Numbered from the stretch's first letter, positions 1 through 5,703 are shown. The stretch is 7,624 nucleotides of DNA from an uncultured Methanomassiliicoccaceae archaeon (GCA_945492685.1 CALYUZ010000031.1:1-7624); one strand, 5' to 3'. Numbers and translations are program-made. The notes: generated from the sequence alone by a model not told the origin.

Positions 1-1
1 C

Positions 2-160
2 CTGATGGTCAGGGTGTCGATCTCCGTTCCCAAGAAGGTCACCGATGAGGAGAGAGAGCTTCTCATGAAGCTCGATTCCTCCATCAAATCCCCGACATCC
101 GGGAAGAAGTCCAAGCTCCGCAAGAAGATCGAGGACACGATCGACGACATCACGAAGTGA
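2..160 (+). CDS. dnaJ: Chaperone protein DnaJ, C-terminal end (partial, 5' end outside window)
   Basis: The first 52 codons of the window read as the end of an open frame that stops with TGA. The fragment begins LMVRVSISVPKKVTDEERELL, which matches the last beta-strand and following helix of DnaJ/Hsp40 type I co-chaperones (usual pattern: G-D-hydrophobic-VRV-x-V-x-VPKKL-T-x-x-Q-R-x-LL). It is followed by a lysine-rich charged tail, also usual for DnaJ. DnaJ binds unfolded cytosolic protein and stimulates the ATPase of DnaK; the J domain, Gly/Phe region and zinc fingers would lie upstream of position 1. In archaea that carry the bacterial-type system, dnaJ normally follows grpE and dnaK, so those genes are likely to the left. 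A hairpin terminator starts 13 bases after the stop, so the transcript probably ends here. The call rests on a short fragment; a different protein sharing this end is possible but unlikely. Confidence 0.8.
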   Translation: MMVRVSISVPKKVTDEERELLMKLDSSIKSPTSGKKSKLRKKIEDTIDDITK

Positions 161-173
161 TCAGAAGAAACAT

Positions 174-200
174 AGGGTCTTCGGACCCTTTTCCTTTTTT
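174..200 (+). terminator. Hairpin plus T-tract terminator of dnaJ
   Basis: A six-base-pair stem, AGGGTC (174-179) with GACCCT (184-189), closes a TTCG tetraloop and runs directly into a T-rich stretch (189-200, broken only by two C). It sits 13 bases after the dnaJ stop. Archaeal termination mainly needs the T-tract, so the hairpin may also protect the RNA 3' end. Confidence 0.75.
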
Positions 201-202
201 CA

Positions 203-234
203 GAAAACAAAGGGTTTTCCGGGCCGAAGCCCGG
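203..234 (-). terminator. Hairpin plus T-rich tail, end of the minus-strand operon
   Basis: Read on the minus strand, CCGGGC (234-229), TTCG loop, GCCCGG (224-219) forms a perfect GC-rich stem ten bases past the stop codon of the flavoprotein gene. It is followed by a tail with two T-runs separated by a few other bases (218-203). The UUCG loop appears in the minus-strand RNA, which fits use in that orientation. It faces the dnaJ terminator, so the two convergent units are each insulated. Confidence 0.65.
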
Positions 235-244
235 TTGATATGTA

Positions 245-742
245 TCAGTGCATGATCTTGTGTCCGGGCTCGGGTCTGTGGTACTTTCCGGTCATAGACT
301 CGATCTTGATCTTGTAGATGCCTGTCGGGGGGACCTTGTTGTCCTCGATGGCATCCATCTTGCGCTCGGGGGTGAGCTTGTCCACGGTCGCGCGGAGGAT
401 CTTCTTCTTGCACTCGATGTCATCGACAATCTCCACCTGTCCGCGGATGATAACGGACTCGTACAGGGATGTGGTGTTGCATGCCCCCTCTCCGCAGTAT
501 TCGAATCCGTTTTCCTCGACGATGGTCAGGCAGCACTTGGGGTTCGCCTTGAGGTTGGAGACCTTCTCTCCGACCTTCCTTCCGTGGAAGTAGATATCGT
601 CGCCGATGCGGACGAAGTTGATCGGTGTTCCGTAGGGATATCCATCCTCCCCGATGGTGGAGATGACGGCCATCTTTGCACGGTCGATGAGAGCGTACAT
701 CTCATCCTTGGTGAGCTGGTATTTCTGCATGTTGGGCTGCAT
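245..742 (-). CDS. NimA-like / pyridoxamine 5'-phosphate oxidase family flavoprotein
   Basis: This 165-residue protein has the split-barrel FMN-binding fold pattern of the pyridoxamine 5'-phosphate oxidase-related group (Pyridox_ox_2, including the 5-nitroimidazole resistance NimA family). An N-terminal helix (residues 11-24) is followed by strands around MAVISTIGEDGYPYGTPINF (24-43), the IYFHGRKVGEK segment (50-60) typical of these proteins, and a barrel strand SVIIRGQVEIVDD (96-108). The length is normal for the family. Members bind FMN or another flavin in the cytosol; some reduce nitro compounds, but most have no known substrate, so no reaction is assigned. No signal peptide or membrane segment is visible. 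The gene starts 10 bases after the membrane-protein gene on the same strand and is probably co-transcribed. No Shine-Dalgarno is seen before either ATG (742 or, four codons on, 730), so the exact start is open. A weak TATA-like stretch at 773-780 might give an internal promoter. Confidence 0.85.
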   Translation of the reverse strand: MQPNMQKYQLTKDEMYALIDRAKMAVISTIGEDGYPYGTPINFVRIGDDIYFHGRKVGEKVSNLKANPKCCLTIVEENGFEYCGEGACNTTSLYESVIIRGQVEIVDDIECKKKILRATVDKLTPERKMDAIEDNKVPPTGIYKIKIESMTGKYHRPEPGHKIMH

Positions 743-752
743 GATATCGGAA

Positions 753-1751
753 TCAGATGGTGTTGGATAGGTGATAAAGGGAAGGTATCTGGGAGGATAC
801 TATGGACGGTCCGTTCAACCTGTCCGAAAGGTCGTTGTAGAACATCCTGGTTGTCTCACCATCCTCTAGGTTGAACACAACGGTCTTCCCGGTGGTGTGG
901 ACGACTATGCACTCCTCCACCGCCCTCCAAACGGCCAACCTGTACTTCCCGAACTCATCGTTCCTGAAGTTCCCCGTGAGGACCTTGCCGTTCCCGAGAC
1001 CGCCGATCCTGTCACCGTATTCGACATCAGTTCTGAGTTCCACATAGGTTATCTCGTCGTAGGATACGCTCTCATGCATCATGGTGGCGTCGATCGAGAG
1101 TTCATCCTCATCCAAGGTGGCGGTTACGTTGCCGACGGTCATGGCCCACGCGACTATCATGAGGACTATGACCACCATGATGGCGCTGAATGCCACAGCG
1201 ATGTTCTTCCTCCTCCTGAAGGACCTCCTCTCCTCGGGTGTGCTCTGAGGTAACCCCGTCGTCACCGCACACGATGTCCTGGATCCCAATTCCTCAAGGA
1301 CCTTTTCGGTGTCCCCGACGGTCTTCAGGTTGAATGCTATGGTCCTCTTCCCCGTTCTGATCATGATCACGAGGGGGACACCGGAGTCGGCCGCCCTTAT
1401 GTAGGGCCCCAATGAACCGCTGGTGAATTCCCCGCTTCCGTACCTGAGTCCACCGTATCCGAATGTGCGCAGGCCGTAGTCCATCGATGTGGCGGATGTC
1501 ACCGATGTGATGGATTCGTACGGTACATCCAGGTCGACGAACGGTGCGGTGATGCGGATGGATCCGTCCGTGAATTCCACATGGGTCCCTTTGAAGAATG
1601 CGACAGGGAGTACGGATGCCACAATCGCCATGAGGATTATGATCACGAACATCGGGGTTCCAATCAGATCTCCCAGGAACAGGATCAGGTCGACGACGAT
1701 CAGCGCGATCGTCATGATGAATCCTGTTAGGAACTTGTACGAGTCCTTCAT
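753..1751 (-). CDS. Membrane protein with two tandem bacterial-PH-like domains
   Basis: The protein has 332 residues with the start at 1751. Two hydrophobic helices near the N-terminus (about residues 8-27 and 33-52) are followed by a beta-rich domain (about 55-156), a third helix (about 184-206) preceded by an RRxFRRRK basic patch, and a second beta-rich domain (about 208-312). The two domains align by eye as an internal duplication: both have a Y-x-x-I-T-x-V strand, a YG-x-R-x-G-x-G turn, a GxF-x-x-G-x-Y stretch, then TGK-x-x-x-FNL and a closing helix. This resembles the bacterial PH-like family bPH_5; no partner or substrate is known to me. The open frame extends to an ATG at 1811, but a TATA box about 27 bases before the ATG at 1751 supports leaderless translation from 1751. 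The gene heads a probable two-gene unit with the flavoprotein and is divergent from a winged-helix regulator that could control it. Confidence 0.7.
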   Translation of the reverse strand: MKDSYKFLTGFIMTIALIVVDLILFLGDLIGTPMFVIIILMAIVASVLPVAFFKGTHVEFTDGSIRITAPFVDLDVPYESITSVTSATSMDYGLRTFGYGGLRYGSGEFTSGSLGPYIRAADSGVPLVIMIRTGKRTIAFNLKTVGDTEKVLEELGSRTSCAVTTGLPQSTPEERRSFRRRKNIAVAFSAIMVVIVLMIVAWAMTVGNVTATLDEDELSIDATMMHESVSYDEITYVELRTDVEYGDRIGGLGNGKVLTGNFRNDEFGKYRLAVWRAVEECIVVHTTGKTVVFNLEDGETTRMFYNDLSDRLNGPSIVSSQIPSLYHLSNTI

Positions 1752-1765
1752 GCAGTCGGTTCCGC

Positions 1766-1797
1766 GTTGTGTGCTTTTAACTGTATTGTCCCACAAC
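1766..1797. promoter_or_regulatory. Inverted repeat around the TATA box (candidate operator)
   Basis: GTTGTG (1766-1771) and CACAAC (1792-1797) form six-base inverted arms separated by 20 bases and enclose the TATA box of the minus-strand membrane-protein gene. The site lies in the 99-base gap between that gene and a divergent winged-helix regulator gene, a usual place for an autoregulatory operator. Six-base arms this far apart can occur by chance, so this is only a candidate. Confidence 0.3.
1774..1781 (-). promoter_or_regulatory. TATA box for the tandem PH-domain membrane protein
   Basis: On the minus strand the sequence reads GTTAAAAG, centred about 27 bases before the ATG at 1751. That spacing places transcription start at or within a few bases of the start codon, which means a leaderless mRNA and favours 1751 over the upstream ATG at 1811. 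Confidence 0.55.
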
Positions 1798-1822
1798 AGA
1801 TTGTATTCCACATGTAGAATTA

Positions 1823-1830
1823 TTATTAAT
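1823..1830 (+). promoter_or_regulatory. TATA box for the winged-helix regulator gene
   Basis: TTATTAAT within an AT-rich run (1817-1830) is centred about 24 bases before the ATG at 1851. There is no Shine-Dalgarno upstream of that ATG, so a leaderless transcript is expected. It is arranged back to back with the minus-strand TATA box near 1778. Confidence 0.55.
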
Positions 1831-1850
1831 CATGGGAACAATCGGTCCCT

Positions 1851-2408
1851 ATGGATGACCGTCTCCTCCAGTACTTCATCGACCCCCGTACCAGCAAGAT
1901 CCTCTTGGACATCGTCCGCGAGAACCGTATAACCGTGAAGAGGCTGTGCGAGAACAATCCCGGCACCCCCAGGTCCACCATGTACCGTATCCTCAACAAG
2001 ATGGAGAGGGAGGGATTCGTCGAGGTCGTCGATTACCAGCAGAAGAGGGGAACCGTGGAGAAGACCTATTCCCCGTCATCCGCCCTCAAGATGGGTCCCG
2101 ATCCAGAGGATGTTTCATCCGATGACATCGCGGTCCTTTTCATGTCGTTCTGCGTGGGATTCGCCAATCAGTTCAGGGAGTACGCTCTGAGGTATCCTGG
2201 TAAGCTGGATCCCCACAACGGCGTGTTCGGATACTGGACCGCCCCGGTGTACGCCACCGACAGGGAGCTGCAGGTCCTCATCGAGAACTTCGGTCAGCAC
2301 ATCGACCGCTATTCGAAGAAGGATGCCGATGGGGAGAGGAAGCTCCATTCCATAGGTTTCATCGTCTCTCCCCCGGTCGATGATGTTTCAGGAGAGGGCC
2401 CTCAGTAA
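1851..2408 (+). CDS. Winged helix-turn-helix transcriptional regulator (ArsR-like)
   Basis: The protein has 185 residues. Residues 1-76 form a winged-helix DNA-binding domain: a FIDPRTSKILLDIV opening helix, typical of ArsR/HTH_20 regulators, a second helix around VKRLCENN (29-36), a recognition helix TPRSTMYRILNKMEREG (39-55), and a wing around VEVVDYQQKRGTVEKTY (57-73). The second half (about 88-154) looks mainly helical and could serve dimerisation or ligand sensing; I do not recognise it, and there is no obvious metal-binding cysteine cluster (only C33 and C101 are present). The start is set by a TATA box 24 bases upstream and lack of a ribosome site, suggesting leaderless mRNA. Transcribed divergently from the PH-domain membrane protein and convergently, with a 21-base overlap, towards a second membrane protein, it may regulate one or both. 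Its stop is the only TAA in the window. It could be a repressor or an activator; the sequence does not tell. Confidence 0.75.
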   Translation: MDDRLLQYFIDPRTSKILLDIVRENRITVKRLCENNPGTPRSTMYRILNKMEREGFVEVVDYQQKRGTVEKTYSPSSALKMGPDPEDVSSDDIAVLFMSFCVGFANQFREYALRYPGKLDPHNGVFGYWTAPVYATDRELQVLIENFGQHIDRYSKKDADGERKLHSIGFIVSPPVDDVSGEGPQ

Positions 2409-2864
2409 TGTCTCGGGATCCTTGGACGAGATCATGATCCCATGCTTCTCACCCTTGACCTTCACCTCCACACCGCCGTTGTTGCCGGGTGCGACGTATC
2501 CGATGCCCTTGGTCCACAGTCTGATCCCCCATCCGCCGTATTCGCGGACGGCATAGATCCTGTCACGGACCGTGGCCTCGGCTATATCCTCCAGATGGAT
2601 CCTCCTGGTGCCGATCGTCCTGATCGAGAGGTACTCTCCGTCGACGGTGACGTCCATCTTCAGGAGGAGCGCGAGTCCGATGACGAATATCACGACCGCA
2701 GTGACGATCGACAATGTGACGATGTCCGTCTGATCGATGTTCACGTATCCGAGGTAGTCGATGACCACCACGATCTCGAGGATGAGCATGGCCACGGTGA
2801 GCACCACGGATGCCCAGGGTTGCAGCATGCGCTGTCTCTCATGGAACGCTGTGTTTCCGTTCAT
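2388..2864 (-). CDS. Small membrane protein, two helices plus PH-like domain
   Basis: This 158-residue protein starts with two hydrophobic helices (about residues 17-38 and 48-68) and ends in a beta-rich domain of about 90 residues (69-158) with the pattern R-x-I-x-L-x-D-I...REYGGWGIR...GVEVKVKG-x-x-x-GIMISSKDPETLLRAL. Many short bacterial and archaeal membrane proteins share this layout (two helices, then a YGGWGIR turn and an S-x-DPE-x-L end) and are annotated as PH-domain or hypothetical proteins; no function is established that I know of. The domain resembles the two domains in the 753-1751 protein in strand order and in the YG/G-x-R turn, so both may share a fold. A TATA box about 23 bases before the ATG suggests a leaderless mRNA. 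The last seven codons, stop included, overlap the end of the regulator gene on the other strand. Confidence 0.7.
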   Translation of the reverse strand: MNGNTAFHERQRMLQPWASVVLTVAMLILEIVVVIDYLGYVNIDQTDIVTLSIVTAVVIFVIGLALLLKMDVTVDGEYLSIRTIGTRRIHLEDIAEATVRDRIYAVREYGGWGIRLWTKGIGYVAPGNNGGVEVKVKGEKHGIMISSKDPETLLRALS

Positions 2865-2882
2865 GATACTGCGAGGGTCGGG

Positions 2883-2890
2883 GTATATTA
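2883..2890 (-). promoter_or_regulatory. TATA box for the small PH-like membrane protein
   Basis: On the minus strand the sequence reads TAATATAC, centred about 23 bases before the ATG at 2864, with no ribosome-binding site in between. This fits a leaderless promoter and supports that start. Confidence 0.5.
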
Positions 2891-2977
2891 GCGTTACTCG
2901 AAATCGGCTTCATTGTGGCCGTTCGCGATAATATTCCCATTTTCCGGAAGTAATATGCAGGGCGATATGGAGAAGAA

Positions 2978-3063
2978 TGGCGCCGAGAGAGAGATTCGAA
3001 CTCCCGAGGACAGGGTCCAGCGGTTTTCGAGACCGCCGCCATACCGGGCTTGGCTATCTCGGC
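2978..3063 (-). tRNA. tRNA-Ser (anticodon CGA), CCA encoded
   Basis: The minus strand folds into a complete class II tRNA of 86 bases including the encoded CCA (2980-2978). The acceptor stem GCCGAGA/TCTCGGC has seven pairs with discriminator G (2981). The D arm is GCC/GGC. The anticodon stem GCGGT/ACCGC encloses loop CTCGAAA, giving anticodon CGA, which reads serine codon UCG. The long variable arm has a GGAC/GTCC stem, diagnostic of serine or leucine tRNAs, and the T arm GGGAG/CTCTC holds loop TTCGAAT. A discriminator G and this anticodon settle serine. No intron is seen. A pyrimidine-rich run follows the 3' end (2977-2969) and may terminate the transcript. A TATA element sits about 27 bases upstream of the 5' end and is shared with the divergent proA gene. 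Confidence 0.96.
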
Positions 3064-3084
3064 TTGAACACCCCGATGATGGGG

Positions 3085-3095
3085 AGATATAAAAA
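3085..3095. promoter_or_regulatory. TATA element shared by tRNA-Ser (-) and proA (+)
   Basis: The stretch GATATAAAAAT reads as a box A in both directions. On the minus strand it is ATTTTTATATC, centred about 27 bases before the tRNA 5' end. On the plus strand it predicts a proA transcript starting near 3117. It is the only strong TATA-like sequence in the 123 bases between the tRNA and the proA start chosen here; a weaker one (AGAATAAAC, 3149-3157) lies about 35 bases before the proA ATG at 3187. Confidence 0.6.
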
Positions 3096-3122
3096 TCATG
3101 TCTTTGCCCGACGCATTCTCAT

Positions 3123-3137
3123 GACCGCTGTGCGGTC
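3123..3137 (+). other. Small perfect hairpin in the predicted proA leader
   Basis: GACCGC (3123-3128), loop TGT, GCGGTC (3132-3137) makes six uninterrupted pairs a few bases after the transcript start predicted from the shared TATA element and about 50 bases before the proA start codon. It could stabilise the RNA 5' end or affect translation; nothing shows which. Confidence 0.35.
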
Positions 3138-3186
3138 TCTCTCCAAAAGAATAAACCCGTTATCGGACATGACGGCGCGATACGAA

Positions 3187-4506
3187 ATGTCCGATGTTGT
3201 ATCTGAGGTAAAGAGGGCGAAGGAGGCATCCATCCCCCTCTCCGTACTTTCGACGGATGTGAAGGACAGGGCCCTTGAATCCATGGCCGTTGCATTGGAT
3301 TCCAACCGTGCCACCATACTGGAGGCGAACGCCAGGGATCTGGAGGCTGCCAAGTCCATGCTGGATTCCGGTGAGATCTCCGGTTCCATGTACAAGAGGC
3401 TCAAATTGGACGATTCCAAGATCGACGGGATGATCGCGGGGATCCGTGATGTGATCAGGCTGCCCGACCCCGTGGGAGAGCAGATGTCCGCATTGGAACT
3501 CGATGAGGGTCTGGTCCTCTATCAGATAAGATGTCCTATCGGAATGCTCGGGGTCATATTCGAGTCACGCCCCGATGTGGTCCCCCAGATAATGTCTCTG
3601 TGCCTGAAGTCGGGCAACTCGGTGGCATTCAAAGGAGGACGTGAGGCATCCAACTCGATCCGTGTGCTGTTCGATATCCTCAGGGATGCCGCATCGGAAT
3701 CAGGAGTTCCGGGGGATGCGTTTGTGCTGATGGAGTCCAGGTCGGACATCGACGCCATCCTCGGACTACACGAGTACATTGACCTTCTGATCCCTCGTGG
3801 ATCCAATCAGTTCGTCCAGTACATCCAGTCCCACACGATGATCCCGGTCCTCGGACATGCCGCAGGGATATGTCACATCTATGTGGACCCCAAGGCGGAC
3901 CTGGAACAGGCTTCGAAGGTGGTCCTGGATTCCAAGGTCCAGTATCCGGCTGTCTGCAATGCCACTGAGACCCTCCTGGTCGATGCCTCCGTGGCCGATG
4001 CCTTCCTTCCGAAGATGGTATCAATGTTCCGGGAGAGCAACGTCCAGGTAAGGGGTGATGAGAGAGTGAGGGCCATCGTCGAATGCGACGAGGCAACCGA
4101 CGAGGATTGGGACACGGAATACGGTGATCTGATAATCTCCGTGAAGGTCGTGGACTCCATGGAGGAGGCTATCTCGTTCATCAACGCTCATGGTTCCCAT
4201 CACACCGATGCCATCATGACCACCGACATGAACAGGGCCTCGGTCTTCGTCAGGATGGTGGATTCCGCCGATGTCTTCGTTAACGCATCCACCCGTTTCG
4301 CCGACGGTTTCAGGTTCGGCAAGGGCGCGGAGGTCGGTATCAGCACCAACAAGATCCACTCGCGCGGACCTGTGGGCATGGAGGGTCTGATGATCTACAA
4401 GTATGTCCTCGTCGGGAACGGACAGGTGGTTAAGGATTACGTCGGGCCCGGATGCAGGGAGTTCACCCATGTCCCTTCCGACGTGGAGTATCCGTTCAAA
4501 GGGTGA
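3187..4506 (+). CDS. proA: Gamma-glutamyl phosphate reductase (glutamate-5-semialdehyde dehydrogenase)
   Basis: ProA reduces glutamyl-5-phosphate with NADPH to glutamate-5-semialdehyde, the second step of proline synthesis, in the cytosol. With the start at 3187 the protein has 439 residues, against 417 in Escherichia coli. Family motifs appear in order: CLKSGNSVAFKGGREA (139-154), the LIPRGSNQF segment (201-209), the catalytic cysteine C257 in YPAVCNATETLLVD, and FVNASTRFADGFRFGKGAEVG near 364-384. The excess over E. coli is mainly a C-terminal tail of about 20 residues after GNGQ. The frame is open far upstream, through the tRNA complement, with further ATGs at 3121 and 3169. I prefer 3187 because the family N-terminus aligns there and because codons 3121-3186 include several unlike the rest of the gene (CGG, AGA, ATA, TTA, CGA). 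No Shine-Dalgarno is visible. proB follows after four bases, so the two are one operon. Confidence 0.95.
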   Translation: MSDVVSEVKRAKEASIPLSVLSTDVKDRALESMAVALDSNRATILEANARDLEAAKSMLDSGEISGSMYKRLKLDDSKIDGMIAGIRDVIRLPDPVGEQMSALELDEGLVLYQIRCPIGMLGVIFESRPDVVPQIMSLCLKSGNSVAFKGGREASNSIRVLFDILRDAASESGVPGDAFVLMESRSDIDAILGLHEYIDLLIPRGSNQFVQYIQSHTMIPVLGHAAGICHIYVDPKADLEQASKVVLDSKVQYPAVCNATETLLVDASVADAFLPKMVSMFRESNVQVRGDERVRAIVECDEATDEDWDTEYGDLIISVKVVDSMEEAISFINAHGSHHTDAIMTTDMNRASVFVRMVDSADVFVNASTRFADGFRFGKGAEVGISTNKIHSRGPVGMEGLMIYKYVLVGNGQVVKDYVGPGCREFTHVPSDVEYPFKG

Positions 4507-4507
4507 T
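4501..4507 (+). promoter_or_regulatory. Ribosome-binding site of proB
   Basis: GGGTGAT overlaps the proA stop codon and ends three bases before the proB ATG at 4511. GGTGA matches the archaeal anti-Shine-Dalgarno end. It fixes the proB start and suggests coupling to proA translation. Confidence 0.6.
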
Positions 4508-4510
4508 GTC

Positions 4511-5620
4511 ATGGATAGGAGGCAGTGTCTCGGAGAGGTCGACCGCGTGGTCATCAAGATCGGTTCATCCTCCATCATGCGCAACGGGTCCCGTGTGTCA
4601 CGCGATTTCATGGATTCCGTCGCGGAGCAGGTGAAGCGTCTCAAGGACCTGGGAAAGGAGGTGCTCATCGTTTCATCAGGAGCCATCCCTTTGGGTCTGA
4701 AGAGCATGGGTGTTGTGCCCAAGCCTCACGAGATGCCCATACGCCAGGCTGCGGCCTCGGTGGGTCAGGGCATCCTGATGAGGGAATGGGGCGATTGCTT
4801 CCAGAGGTACGGCATGCTGGTCGGGCAGATCCTCCTGACCATGGACACCTATTCGGACAGGGAGAGCGCATTGAACCTCCACAACACCGTGGACTCCCTC
4901 CTGTCGCATGGGGTGGTCCCCATCTTCAACGAGAACGATGCCATACGCACCCAGGAGATCAGGTTCGGTGACAACGACACATTGTCCGCGATAGTTGCCA
5001 GCAGGACCGATTCGGACCTCTTGGTCATCCTATCCGACATAGAGGGCCTCTACGACAGCAATCCGAAGACCAATCCCGATGCGAAGCTGATCCCGGTGGT
5101 CACGGATGTGGAATCGGTGATGGGTGTCGCAGGGGATGCGGGTTCCAGCATGGGTACCGGCGGGATGAAGACAAAACTCAGTGCCGCGAAGGTGTGCCGC
5201 GATTCCGGATGCAACATGATTATCGCCCTCAGCGGTGCCGATGACATCATCTACAGGGCCGTGACGGGTGATGACGTGGGAACGATATTCGTTACCGGTA
5301 CGGAGATATCCAAGAAGCGCAGGTGGATCAAGTCCGCCCATCCGTCGGGAACCGTCACGGTCGATGCCGGTGCCGAGAGGGCGGTACTCAACCACAAATC
5401 CCTCCTCCCGATAGGTATCAGGGCTGTAGACGGCATATTCGACAAGGGTGATGTGGTGGATATCGTCTGTGACGGGAGGATAGTCGCGAAGGGGATCGTC
5501 AGCTACAGTTCCCAGGACCTGAGGTCCATCGCCGGCAAGCACAGTTCAGACATCGAGGGGATCCTGGGATACAGGGTACATGACGATGCCATAATCTCGG
5601 AGAACATCGCCGTTCTCTGA
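4511..5620 (+). CDS. proB: Glutamate 5-kinase with C-terminal PUA domain
   Basis: ProB phosphorylates glutamate with ATP to glutamyl-5-phosphate, the committed step of proline synthesis; the labile product is handed to ProA. The protein has 369 residues, close to E. coli ProB (367). The amino-acid-kinase domain (about 1-260) shows RVVIKIGSSSI (12-22), VSSGAIPLGL (54-63), VVPIFNENDA (135-144), FGDNDTLSAIVA (152-163), ILSDIEGLYDSNP (173-185) and GTGGMKTKLSAAK (215-227). A PUA domain (about 278-362) begins SGTVTVDAGAERAV and includes KSLLPIGI and GDVVDI. In bacteria this enzyme is inhibited by proline through the kinase domain; the sequence alone does not show whether that holds here. The start at 4511 is chosen for its ribosome site and four-base gap from proA; the frame opens earlier at 4403 inside proA but that extension has no family match. 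proC is not adjacent. Confidence 0.96.
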   Translation: MDRRQCLGEVDRVVIKIGSSSIMRNGSRVSRDFMDSVAEQVKRLKDLGKEVLIVSSGAIPLGLKSMGVVPKPHEMPIRQAAASVGQGILMREWGDCFQRYGMLVGQILLTMDTYSDRESALNLHNTVDSLLSHGVVPIFNENDAIRTQEIRFGDNDTLSAIVASRTDSDLLVILSDIEGLYDSNPKTNPDAKLIPVVTDVESVMGVAGDAGSSMGTGGMKTKLSAAKVCRDSGCNMIIALSGADDIIYRAVTGDDVGTIFVTGTEISKKRRWIKSAHPSGTVTVDAGAERAVLNHKSLLPIGIRAVDGIFDKGDVVDIVCDGRIVAKGIVSYSSQDLRSIAGKHSSDIEGILGYRVHDDAIISENIAVL

Positions 5621-5632
5621 TCTTTCCTTTTC
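5621..5632 (+). terminator. Pyrimidine-rich stretch after proB, probable terminator
   Basis: TCTTTCCTTTTC follows the proB stop codon directly. T-rich runs of this kind are enough for archaeal termination. The long hairpin at 5635-5678 lies right behind it. Confidence 0.5.
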
Positions 5633-5634
5633 AA

Positions 5635-5678
5635 TCACCCGGTTCCGGATCCGATCTGACGGTTTCGGAGACGGGTGA
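5635..5678. repeat. 44-base imperfect hairpin between proB and the convergent symporter operon
   Basis: TCACCCG (5635-5641) pairs with CGGGTGA (5672-5678). After one G/A mismatch, TTCCGGA (5643-5649) pairs with TTCGGAG (5664-5670), including two GU pairs. After a T/T mismatch, CCG (5651-5653) pairs with CGG (5660-5662) around a six-base loop. In all, 17 of 19 positions pair. It can form in RNA from either strand and may end both convergent transcripts. Confidence 0.6.
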
Positions 5679-5685
5679 ATCCATA

Positions 5686-5703
5686 CAAAATCAAGTAAAG
5701 GGG
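5686..5703 (-). terminator. T-rich tail after the small membrane protein gene
   Basis: Read on the minus strand, 5703-5686 is CCCCTTTACTTGATTTTG, about 25 bases past the stop of the 70-residue protein and just before the long hairpin. It is a modest T-rich archaeal terminator candidate for the symporter operon. Confidence 0.4.

Noticed and set aside
248..874. Plus-strand frame of 208 codons opposite the flavoprotein
   Set aside because: It is antisense to a recognised family member, has no family pattern of its own and crosses the boundary between two minus-strand genes.
2442..2891. Plus-strand frame of 149 codons rich in Asp, His and Val
   Set aside because: It is antisense to the small PH-like membrane protein, which has a matching promoter; the composition is typical of a reverse-complement shadow.
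2977..3186. Upstream extension of the proA frame through the tRNA complement
   Set aside because: The bases 2978-3063 are a complete tRNA gene, the shared TATA box lies inside the extension, and the ProA family starts near 3187.
4021..4722. Minus-strand frame of 233 codons across proA and proB
   Set aside because: It is antisense to two certain enzymes and its composition is that of a shadow frame.
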